DNA from: Pseudonocardia sp. EC080619-01
GTDB lineage: Bacteria > Actinomycetota > Actinomycetes > Mycobacteriales > Pseudonocardiaceae
DNA length: 64,000 nt
Direction of reading: 5' to 3'
NCBI RefSeq assembly: GCF_001420995.1
Contig: NZ_CP012184.1
Location: 6,085,339-6,149,338 of the forward strand
Positions 27,917 through 36,272 of this stretch are shown one piece after another. Position 1 is the stretch's first letter. Each line of letters opens with the position of its first letter. The position numbers and the translations under genes are program-made. Below the pieces are notes generated by a model. The model did no database searches. It was not told the origin of the DNA and saw nothing but the letters and a program-made list of their open reading frames with translations.

Positions 27917-28450
27917 GTGCCCCGCAACCCCTACGACGAGCTGCCCCCGGTCCAGTCGTTCACCCTGACCAGCACGGACGTGAACGACGGCGCTGCCCTC
28001 TCCACGCCCCAGCTGTCCGGCATCTTCGGTGCCGGCGGTGAGGACGTGTCGCCGCAGCTGTCCTGGTCCGGCGCCCCCGAGGGCACCCGCTCCTATGTGG
28101 TCACCTGTTTCGACCCGGACGCCCCGACCGGCGCCGGGTTCTGGCACTGGGCCGTCCTGGACATCCCGGCCTCGGTCACGGAGCTGCCGACCGGCGCGGG
28201 CGACGACACGGGTTCCGGCCTGCCGGACGGCGCCGTGCAACTCGCGAACGACGCGAGCCTGCGCCGCTTCCTCGGCGCGGCCCCGCCGCCCGGGCACGGA
28301 CCGCACCGCTACTACTTCGTCGTCCACGCGGTCGACGTCCCGTCGCTGGAGGTGCCGGCCACCGCGACGCCGTCGTTCCTCGGGTTCAACCTGTTCGGCC
28401 ACACCCTCGCCCGCGCGGTGCTGGTGGGTACGCACGCGAACCTGAGCTGA
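27917..28450 (+). CDS. YbhB/YbcL-family (PEBP-like) protein
   Basis: 177 residues of the phosphatidylethanolamine-binding-protein fold. Characteristic segments are DVSPQLSWSGAPEGTRSYVV, CFDPDAPTGAGFWHWAV and GPHRYYFVVHAVDV. The bacterial family has no settled function; ligand binding or kinase/protease inhibition has been proposed by analogy to Raf kinase inhibitor. GTG 27917 follows GAGGAGG at good distance. The next gene starts 7 bp after its stop. Confidence 0.88.
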   Translation: MPRNPYDELPPVQSFTLTSTDVNDGAALSTPQLSGIFGAGGEDVSPQLSWSGAPEGTRSYVVTCFDPDAPTGAGFWHWAVLDIPASVTELPTGAGDDTGSGLPDGAVQLANDASLRRFLGAAPPPGHGPHRYYFVVHAVDVPSLEVPATATPSFLGFNLFGHTLARAVLVGTHANLS

Positions 28451-28457
28451 GTCGGTC

Positions 28458-29747
28458 GTGGACGTCGGCGACGCCGCGGACCGGCTCTACCGGGTCGCGC
28501 CCGAGGACTTCGTCGCCGTCCGCGACGATCTGGTCGCGCAGGCCCGGGCCGCCGGGGAGCGCGCCGCCGCGAAGGAGATCGCGGGGTTCAAGCGTCCGAC
28601 GCGGGCGGCCTGGCTGACGAACCTGCTGGTCGCCGCCGTCCCGGACGAGGTGGCGGGTCTGCTGGAGCTGGCCGGTCCGCTGGCCGAGGCCCAGCGCTCC
28701 CTGGACGGTGCGGAGCTGCGCCGGGTCTCGGCGCAGCGGTCCCGGCTGGTCGGCGGGCTGGCCCGGCGGGCGGCCGGGCTCGGCCGCGACGCCGGGCAGC
28801 GGATCGACTCCGGGCTGGAGCGCGACGTCCGCGCGGTGCTGGAGGCGGCGCTGGCCGATCCGGAGCTGGCCGAGCAGGTCCGCGCCGGACGGCTGGTGCG
28901 CGCCGAGCGCCACAGCGGCTTCGGGACCTTCGGCTTCGAGACTGCCGACCCCGGAACCACCGGCTCCGCGCCGAGCGGCTCCGGGGCAGGCGGCACCGGG
29001 GCAGTCGGCACAGGAACGGGCAGCACCGCGGGCAGCACCGCCGATTCCCACGCCGCGCCCCGGGACCGGGCCGACGCACCGGACACGGCCGCCGGCCGCC
29101 GCTCCGGGCGTTCCGCGGAACGCCGCAGTGGACCGTCGCGGCACGCCCCGGCAGACCCGGGCGGCTCCGACGGCTCCGACGGCTCCGGCGGCTCGGGCGG
29201 CTCGAGCGGCTCGAGCGGCAGCGAGGACGGTCGGGAGCACCCCGGAGACCGTGCCGGGGCGGGGGCCGCGGCCGGCGCCACGGCGGAGACACCTGCGGGA
29301 GCCGATGCCGGTGCCGGCGCCCGTGCCGGCGGCGAGCTCGGCCGGAAGCGTCGCGAGATCGACGAGCGGGCGTCCGAGCAGCGTTCCGCGGAACGCCGGG
29401 AGCGCGACCGCGCCGCCGCCGAGGACCGGGAGCGCCGCCGGCGCGAGCAGGCACACGCCGAGGCCGAGGACCGGGTGGAGCGGGCCCGGCTCGCCGCCCA
29501 CGACGCCTCCCGCGAACGCGACCACGCCCGCGAACGCGCCGACGCCGCCACGACCCGGCGCGACGACGCCCACCGCCGCGTCGACGAGCTGCGCGCGGAC
29601 CTCGACCGGGCCCGCACCGATGTCACCGACGCCGAGCGCGCCCTGCGTTCCGCGGAACGCGACGCCGCCGACGCCGCACGCCGCTCCGGGCGTGCCGACG
29701 CCGAGGTCACGCACGCCGAGCGGGCGCTCGCGGACCTGGAGGACTGA
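28458..29747 (+). CDS. Coiled-coil protein of unknown function
   Basis: 429 residues, not a family I can name. The N-terminal ~155 residues are ordered and helical (AADRLYRVAPEDFVAVRDDL, KRPTRAAWLTNLLVAAVPDE) and look conserved in actinomycetes. Residues ~160-300 are low complexity with Gly/Ser/Asp repeats. Residues ~300-429 form a highly charged Ala/Arg/Glu coiled coil. The pentapeptide RSAER occurs at 218, 309 and 397, each encoded by the same 16-bp palindrome also found in the intergenic region near 38 kb. No signal peptide or membrane segment. Start GTG 28458 is 5 bp after the upstream stop. A structural or DNA/envelope-associated role is only a guess. Confidence 0.75.
   Translation: MDVGDAADRLYRVAPEDFVAVRDDLVAQARAAGERAAAKEIAGFKRPTRAAWLTNLLVAAVPDEVAGLLELAGPLAEAQRSLDGAELRRVSAQRSRLVGGLARRAAGLGRDAGQRIDSGLERDVRAVLEAALADPELAEQVRAGRLVRAERHSGFGTFGFETADPGTTGSAPSGSGAGGTGAVGTGTGSTAGSTADSHAAPRDRADAPDTAAGRRSGRSAERRSGPSRHAPADPGGSDGSDGSGGSGGSSGSSGSEDGREHPGDRAGAGAAAGATAETPAGADAGAGARAGGELGRKRREIDERASEQRSAERRERDRAAAEDRERRRREQAHAEAEDRVERARLAAHDASRERDHARERADAATTRRDDAHRRVDELRADLDRARTDVTDAERALRSAERDAADAARRSGRADAEVTHAERALADLED
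29108..29123. repeat. 16-bp palindrome, copy 1
   Basis: GCGTTCCGCGGAACGC, symmetric over 18 bp here (outer G and C also pair). Lies in frame in the coiled-coil gene and encodes RSAER. Confidence 0.9.
29161..29220 (+). repeat. Gly-Ser microrepeat tract
   Basis: Runs of GGCTCCGAC and GGCTCGAGC-type 9-bp units encode alternating Gly-Ser-Asp residues inside the coiled-coil protein; a slippage-prone linker. Confidence 0.7.
29381..29396. repeat. 16-bp palindrome, copy 2
   Basis: GCGTTCCGCGGAACGC, in frame in the coiled-coil gene (RSAER). Confidence 0.9.
29645..29660. repeat. 16-bp palindrome, copy 3
   Basis: GCGTTCCGCGGAACGC, in frame in the coiled-coil gene (RSAER). Confidence 0.9.
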
Positions 29748-29812
29748 CGACTCGGACCGGAGTCCCCGACTCGGACCAGCCCACTCGGCCGGCCCCGCCG
29801 CCCCGCCGCTCT

Positions 29813-29864
29813 GCCGGTGCGCCGGTGCGCCGGTGTGCCGCTCCGACGTCACGCGACGTCACGC
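29813..29864. repeat. Two short tandem repeats in a convergent intergenic gap
   Basis: Three copies of GCCGGTGC/T (29813-29836) are followed by two copies of GACGTCACGC (29845-29864). They fill most of the 134-bp gap between the coiled-coil gene and the acyl-CoA ligase. No clear terminator stem is seen. Confidence 0.75.
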
Positions 29865-29881
29865 GCTGCGCCGGACCACGG

Positions 29882-31585
29882 TCAGCCCGCGGTGAACCCG
29901 TCCCGCAGCTCCCGCTTGCGCACCTTCCCGGTCGCCGTCCGCGGCAGCGGTTCGACGGTCCACCGCACGTGTGCGGGCACCGCGAACCCGCCGACCCGCT
30001 CCGCGACGGCCGAGCGCACCGCGTCGTCGTCGGGGGCCGTGCCGGGCGACACCCGGACGATCGCCGCGACCTCCTCGCCGAGCCGCGGGTGCGGCACGCC
30101 GACGACGGCCGCCTCGACGACGCCCGGCACCTCGTGGATCGCCGCCTCGACCTGCGCCGAGTAGATGTTCTCGCCGCCGCGGAGCACGACGTCCTTGAGC
30201 CGGTCGACGACGTACACCCAGCCGTCGGTGACGTGCCCCAGGTCGCCGGTGCGGAACCAGCCGTCGGTGAAGGCGGCCGCGTCGGCGTCCGGGTCGTTCC
30301 AGTAGCCGCGCACGATGTTCGGTCCGCGGAACCACAGCTCGCCGACCTCGCCGTCGGGAAGCGCGTCCCCCGCCGGCCCGGCGATCCGCAGGTCCGCCCC
30401 CGGCGCAGGCCTGCCCACGCTGTCCGGGCGGGCCGCGTAGTCGGAGCCGGTGTTCGCGCAGATCGCCGACGTCGTCTCGGTGAGGCCGTACCCGTTCGCC
30501 GTACCGGCACCGAGCTCGCGGCCGATCCGGGTCACCAGCTCCGGCGGTACCGGCGCACCGCCCATCCCGAACATCCGCAACGACGCCAGGTCGGCCGGGT
30601 CCGCGCCGTCGACGAGCTCGGCGGTGGTCGAGGGAACGCCGTTGGACCGGGTCAGCCGCTCTTCGCGGACGACCGACCGTGCCGCGACCGGGTCCCAGCG
30701 GTGCAGGGTGGCCAGCTTGGACCCGCCGAGCACCGCGCCGACCAGCCCGTTGATGCCCGCGATGTGGAACATCGGGTACATCAGCAGCGTGCCCTGCTGC
30801 CCGGGGGGCGGCTCTGCGCCGGTCAGGAGCGCGGTGGCCCGGGCCTGCAGCGCGACGTTGAGCAGGTTCGTCACGTGGTTGAGGTGCGTCCCCACGGCGC
30901 CCTTGGGACGGCCGGTGGTGCCCGAGGTGTAGAGGATCGTGGCGTCGTCACCGACGTCCGGGGCGGGCAGCCCGTCGAGCGTGCCGGGGCCGTCCGTGCG
31001 CAGGCCGAGCGCGTCCCAGTCGACGACGCCCGCAGCGGCCGCAGCCGGCACGTCCCCGCGGACGCGGATCACCGGGACCGCGCGTGGCGGCCCCTCGTCC
31101 GCGGACCACGCCGTCGTGAGTGCCGCGGCCCGCTCCGGATCCGCCACCACGACCCGTGCTCCCGAGTCGGCGACGGCCCACGCGAGCTCGGGCGCGCTCC
31201 ACCACGCGTTCAGCGGAACGGTCACGAGGCCCGCGACCTGCGCGGCGAAGAACGCGACCGGCCACTCCGGGAGGTTGCGCATCGCGATCGCGACCCGGTC
31301 CCCGCGGCGCAGCCCGAGCCCGTCGATGAGATGCCGCGCCAGGTCCGCGACCAGCGACCGGTGCGCGCCGTAGGTGAGCCGTTCCCCGTGGTGCACGGTG
31401 AAGATCCGCTCCGGCCACGTGGCCGTCGTCTCCCACAGCTCGCGCAGCGTGTGCGGGCCGCGCCGGTACACCCGCACCGGGCGCCCACCGCCGGCACCGA
31501 CGGTCTCCAGCTCGAACTCCCCGCCCGGTCCGGTCAGACCCGCGATCACCGGTCCCAGCCCGATCTCGTCGGCGTGCTCCGCCAT
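29882..31585 (-). CDS. AMP-binding acyl-CoA synthetase/ligase
   Basis: 567-residue class I adenylate-forming enzyme. Motifs in order: ILYTSGTTGRPKGAV (about 223-237), MYPMFHIAGING, NGYGLTETTSA (about 345), WFRTGDLGHVTDGW, DRLKDVVLRGGENIYS and the C-terminal lysine in PRTATGKVRKREL. It should activate a fatty or aromatic acid to the acyl-AMP and then the CoA thioester; the substrate is not readable. ATG 31585 is preceded by GAGGAGG. It stands alone on the minus strand. Confidence 0.88.
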   Translation of the reverse strand: MAEHADEIGLGPVIAGLTGPGGEFELETVGAGGGRPVRVYRRGPHTLRELWETTATWPERIFTVHHGERLTYGAHRSLVADLARHLIDGLGLRRGDRVAIAMRNLPEWPVAFFAAQVAGLVTVPLNAWWSAPELAWAVADSGARVVVADPERAAALTTAWSADEGPPRAVPVIRVRGDVPAAAAAGVVDWDALGLRTDGPGTLDGLPAPDVGDDATILYTSGTTGRPKGAVGTHLNHVTNLLNVALQARATALLTGAEPPPGQQGTLLMYPMFHIAGINGLVGAVLGGSKLATLHRWDPVAARSVVREERLTRSNGVPSTTAELVDGADPADLASLRMFGMGGAPVPPELVTRIGRELGAGTANGYGLTETTSAICANTGSDYAARPDSVGRPAPGADLRIAGPAGDALPDGEVGELWFRGPNIVRGYWNDPDADAAAFTDGWFRTGDLGHVTDGWVYVVDRLKDVVLRGGENIYSAQVEAAIHEVPGVVEAAVVGVPHPRLGEEVAAIVRVSPGTAPDDDAVRSAVAERVGGFAVPAHVRWTVEPLPRTATGKVRKRELRDGFTAG

Positions 31586-31596
31586 CGGCGCACCTC

Positions 31597-31666
31597 CTCG
31601 CCCGTGAGTCTCGCCCGTCCGTCTCCCCCGTCGGCCTCGCCCGTCCTGCCGACCCGCCTCGCCCGT
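31597..31666. repeat. Four spaced copies of CTCGCCCGT
   Basis: Copies at 31597, 31610, 31636 and 31658 in the ~200-bp divergent gap between the ligase and the AbrB-like gene. Spacing is irregular (13, 26, 22 bp), so this is either a decayed tandem repeat or a cluster of sites. The first copy overlaps the ligase ribosome site region. Confidence 0.6.
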
Positions 31667-31759
31667 CCGTACTACCCGGTCCGCGCCGGGACCGAAAGTA
31701 CTTGTCCCGTGCCAACGACCGTGGCCGGTTTCACCGGGACACCTCCCGTGGCCGACGCC

Positions 31760-31786
31760 TAGGCTGAACCGGTGATCGCACGGTGA
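31760..31786 (+). promoter_or_regulatory. Leaderless promoter with a four-codon upstream ORF
   Basis: TAGGCT (31760-31765) is a -10 box placed 6 nt before GTG 31772, which opens a mini-ORF GTG ATC GCA CGG TGA. The TGA (31784-31786) overlaps the GTG start of the AbrB-like gene (31783), so ribosomes would load leaderless and re-initiate on the real gene. Confidence 0.5.
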
Positions 31787-32871
31787 CGGCGCCCGGGCGC
31801 CTCCGGAGTTTCCCCTGGTGGCGATGGCTGCTGCTCGCCGCGCTCACCGTCGCCGCCACGGTCGCGCTCGACGCACTCGACGTCCCCTCACCGGCGCTGT
31901 TCGCCGGGTTGTTCGTGGCGACGGTCCTCGCCCTCGCCGGGCTCGGCCCCACGCGGGTCGCGCGACCGGCCACCGCCGGTTCCCAGGCGGTGATCGGCAT
32001 CGTCATCGGGCTGCTGGCCCGCCCGGAGACGCTCGCGACCGTCGCGACGCAGTGGATCCCGGTGCTCGTCATCAGCCTGCTGACGCTGCTGGTCAGCATG
32101 GGTGCGGGCCTGCTGATGGGGTTGCAGCGCGGTGTGACCCCGCTGACCGGGATGCTCGCGCAGACCGCAGGCGGGGCATCCGGCCTGGTCGCCATCAGCC
32201 GCGAGCTCGGCGGTGACGAGCGCACCGTCGCCGTCATCCAGTACCTCCGCGTCGGGCTGGTGACCGCGACGATGCCCGTCGTCGCCGCGCTGGCCTACGG
32301 CGCACAGGTCGCGGAGCCCGCCGGGAGCCCGCCCGCCGGCCCTGCCGCACCCTGGTGGATCGGCCTCGGCGTGACCGTGGCCTGCATCGTGATCGGCGTC
32401 CCGCTCGGACGCGTCACCCGGGTGCCCGCCGGCTCGCTGCTGGGGCCGATGGTCGTCGCGCTGGTGATCAGCCTGGCCGGGTTCTCCTTCGACGCGTCCG
32501 TGCCCCTGCCGATCGTCGACGTGGCCTACGCCGTCATCGGCTGGCAGGCCGGGCTCCGGTTCACCCGCGCGGCGCTCGGGACGGTGGTCCGGGTGCTGCC
32601 GCTGGCCACCGCACTGATCCTCGCCGTCGTCGCGGTCTGCGCCGGTCTCGGGCTCCTGCTGTCGCACTTCACGGGGATGACCCCGCTCGAGGGCTACCTC
32701 GCGACCACGCCCGGGGGGATCTACGCGGTCCTGGCGACGGCGATCTCGTCCGGGGCCGACGTCACGACCGTCGTCGCGGTGCAGGTGCTACGGGTGATCC
32801 TGATGCTGATGGTCGCGCCGTGGATCGCCCGGTTCGTCGGCCGGCGGCTCGGCGCGGGCGCACGCACCTAA
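31783..32871 (+). CDS. AbrB-family membrane protein
   Basis: 362 residues with about ten hydrophobic helices in two similar halves, the hallmark of the AbrB duplicated-membrane family (Pfam name; some members are mislabelled ammonia monooxygenase). GxxxLxxxxxG-type segments such as LLTLLVSMGAGLLMGLQRGV and LTGMLAQTAGGASGLVAISREL, repeated in the second half as LEGYLATTPGGIYAVLATAI, support an internal repeat. It is probably a transporter or transport regulator; substrate unknown. GTG 31783 is set by overlap with the mini-ORF. The stop codon shares bases with the stop of the convergent gene. Confidence 0.8.
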   Translation: MTAPGRLRSFPWWRWLLLAALTVAATVALDALDVPSPALFAGLFVATVLALAGLGPTRVARPATAGSQAVIGIVIGLLARPETLATVATQWIPVLVISLLTLLVSMGAGLLMGLQRGVTPLTGMLAQTAGGASGLVAISRELGGDERTVAVIQYLRVGLVTATMPVVAALAYGAQVAEPAGSPPAGPAAPWWIGLGVTVACIVIGVPLGRVTRVPAGSLLGPMVVALVISLAGFSFDASVPLPIVDVAYAVIGWQAGLRFTRAALGTVVRVLPLATALILAVVAVCAGLGLLLSHFTGMTPLEGYLATTPGGIYAVLATAISSGADVTTVVAVQVLRVILMLMVAPWIARFVGRRLGAGART

Positions 32872-33752
32872 CGGACGCGCTCGGTCCGCCCCGGCGGCGG
32901 TTCCGCGACGGTCCCGGGGTGCAGCGCCGCCGCGATCGCCTCGACCCCGTCGACCAGCCGGGGCCCTGCCCGCACCACGAGCCCCGCCGAGTCGATCGCG
33001 TGCACCGGCACCCCGGCCGGGAGGCGGTCGAGCACCGCACGGGCCTGGGCCACCGCGTCGTCCAGACCGAACCCGCAGGGGGCGACGAGCACCGCGTCGA
33101 CGTCGCCGGGGAATGTCTCCCACCCGACGCCGACACTGCGCCCGCCCGGGTCCCCCGCCACCGGGACGCCGCCCGCGGCGGTGACCAGGTCGGGCACCCA
33201 GTGCCCGGGCAGGAACGGCGGGTCGGTCCACTCCAGCACCAGCACGCGCGGCGCGGGACGGTCCGTCACCGCCACCGCGACGGCGTCCAACCGGTCGGTC
33301 AGCACCCCCACCAGCTCCGCGGCCACCGCCGGTACCCCGGCCGCCGCGCCGACGTCGGCGATCATCGCGAGGACATCGGTGAGCCGGTGCGGGTTCAGCG
33401 ACAGCACCTCCGCACGGGTGCCGAGCGCGGCCTGCGCCTCGGCGACGGTGGCGCCGGGCAGCGCGCAGACCGCGCACAGGTCCTGGGTCGGGATCAGCGT
33501 CGGATCCGCGGCGGCGAGCGTCGCGCCGTCGACCTCGTACATCGGGAGTCCGGCCGCGGCGCGGGACCGGACGACGGCGTCGATCTCACCCGGCGTCGCG
33601 CCGTGCGGGAGCGCGGTGTCGACGACGACCGGGACCCGGTCGCGGACACCGGGCGGGTCGTCGCACTCGAAGGTGACACCGACCAGACGATCGGCCAGCC
33701 CGAGCCGGCCTGCGATCTCGGTGCCCGCGGGCAGCAACGACGCGATCCGCAC
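32868..33752 (-). CDS. BtuF-like cobalamin/siderophore-binding fold protein without signal peptide
   Basis: 294 residues with the two-lobe helical-backbone binding-protein fold: MRIASLLPAGTEIAGRLGLA at the N-terminus, VGVTFECDDPP, then PTQDLCAVCALPG and a C-lobe with VLVLEWTDPPFLPGHWVPDL. It lacks any signal peptide or lipobox, and a leaderless promoter fixes the N-terminus, so it is either cytoplasmic or exported by another route. Family members are annotated cobalamin-binding. The CxxC in QDLCAVCAL is noteworthy and could bind a metal or be redox active. Its stop overlaps the AbrB stop in CTAA. Confidence 0.78.
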   Translation of the reverse strand: MRIASLLPAGTEIAGRLGLADRLVGVTFECDDPPGVRDRVPVVVDTALPHGATPGEIDAVVRSRAAAGLPMYEVDGATLAAADPTLIPTQDLCAVCALPGATVAEAQAALGTRAEVLSLNPHRLTDVLAMIADVGAAAGVPAVAAELVGVLTDRLDAVAVAVTDRPAPRVLVLEWTDPPFLPGHWVPDLVTAAGGVPVAGDPGGRSVGVGWETFPGDVDAVLVAPCGFGLDDAVAQARAVLDRLPAGVPVHAIDSAGLVVRAGPRLVDGVEAIAAALHPGTVAEPPPGRTERVR

Positions 33753-33759
33753 GAGGACG

Positions 33760-33765
33760 AGCGTA
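33760..33765 (-). promoter_or_regulatory. -10 box for leaderless BtuF-like transcript
   Basis: On the minus strand TACGCT is followed by 7 nt and the GTG start at 33752. No ribosome site is present. Confidence 0.5.
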
Positions 33766-33834
33766 GGTGCTGCGACCACACCCGCCCATGCGGCAGTGTG
33801 TGCAGTCCGAACGATACGGACGGAAGGACGACGC

Positions 33835-35472
<1,638 letters not shown>

Positions 35473-35494
35473 GCCCTGAGAGAGGATCACCTTC

Positions 35495-36241
35495 GTGAGC
35501 AAGAAGCACGAACTCGGTTTCGGGATCGACATCGGCGGGTCCGGCATCAAGGGCGCACCGGTCGACCTGCACAAGGGGAAGCTGGCCGACGACCGGGTCA
35601 GGATCCCGACCCCGCAGCCGTCGACACCGGAGGCGGTCGCCGAGACGGTCAGGCAGATCCTCGACGAGTTCGACTGGAAGGGGCCGTTCGGCTGCACCTT
35701 TCCCGCCGTCGTCCAGCACGGGGTGACCCGCACGGCGGCCAACGTGGATCCGTCGTGGATCGACTGCGACGCCGCCGCGGTGCTGCGCAAGGTCACCGGA
35801 CGGGACGCACTGCTGGTCAACGACGCGGACGCGGCCGGCGTCGCCGAGGTCGAGTTCGGCGCGGCGGGTGCGAAGTCCGGCGTCGTACTCCTGGCGACCC
35901 TCGGCACCGGGATCGGGACCGCGCTCATCGCGGACGGGCATCTCGTCCCGAACACCGAGTTCGGGCACCTCGAGATCGACGGGTTCGACGCCGAGAGCCG
36001 TGCCGCCGACTCCGCCCGCGAACGCGAGGACCTCGACTGGGAGCAGTGGGGCGAGCGCCTGACGCGGTACTTCACACACGTGGAGAACCTCGTCTGGCCG
36101 GACCTGATCGTCGTCGGCGGCGGCGTCAGCAAGCGGTTCGACAGGTGGTCCCCGTACGTCCGGACGCGGACCACGATCGTCCCGGCGACGCTCCTGAACG
36201 AGGCCGGCATCATCGGCGCCGCGCTGCTGGCGCACGGCTGA
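35495..36241 (+). CDS. ppgK: Polyphosphate glucokinase
   Basis: 248-residue ROK/hexokinase-fold kinase that phosphorylates glucose with polyphosphate (and ATP). GFGIDIGGSGIKGAPVD is the phosphate-1 loop, LVNDADAAGVAEVEFG holds the catalytic Asp, LGTGIGTALIADG is phosphate 2, and EFGHLEIDG lies at the sugar site. The enzyme type is largely actinobacterial. GTG 35495 follows an AGAGGA site. It converges on the HNH gene with only 31 bp between, in which no terminator is obvious. Confidence 0.94.
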   Translation: MSKKHELGFGIDIGGSGIKGAPVDLHKGKLADDRVRIPTPQPSTPEAVAETVRQILDEFDWKGPFGCTFPAVVQHGVTRTAANVDPSWIDCDAAAVLRKVTGRDALLVNDADAAGVAEVEFGAAGAKSGVVLLATLGTGIGTALIADGHLVPNTEFGHLEIDGFDAESRAADSAREREDLDWEQWGERLTRYFTHVENLVWPDLIVVGGGVSKRFDRWSPYVRTRTTIVPATLLNEAGIIGAALLAHG

Positions 36242-36272
36242 AGGACGGTCCCGCGGAGCCCGGTGTCGTCGC

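Noticed and set aside
31783..32871. Ammonia monooxygenase
   Set aside because: This label comes from an old misannotation of the AbrB membrane family; no metal-site features of AMO are present.
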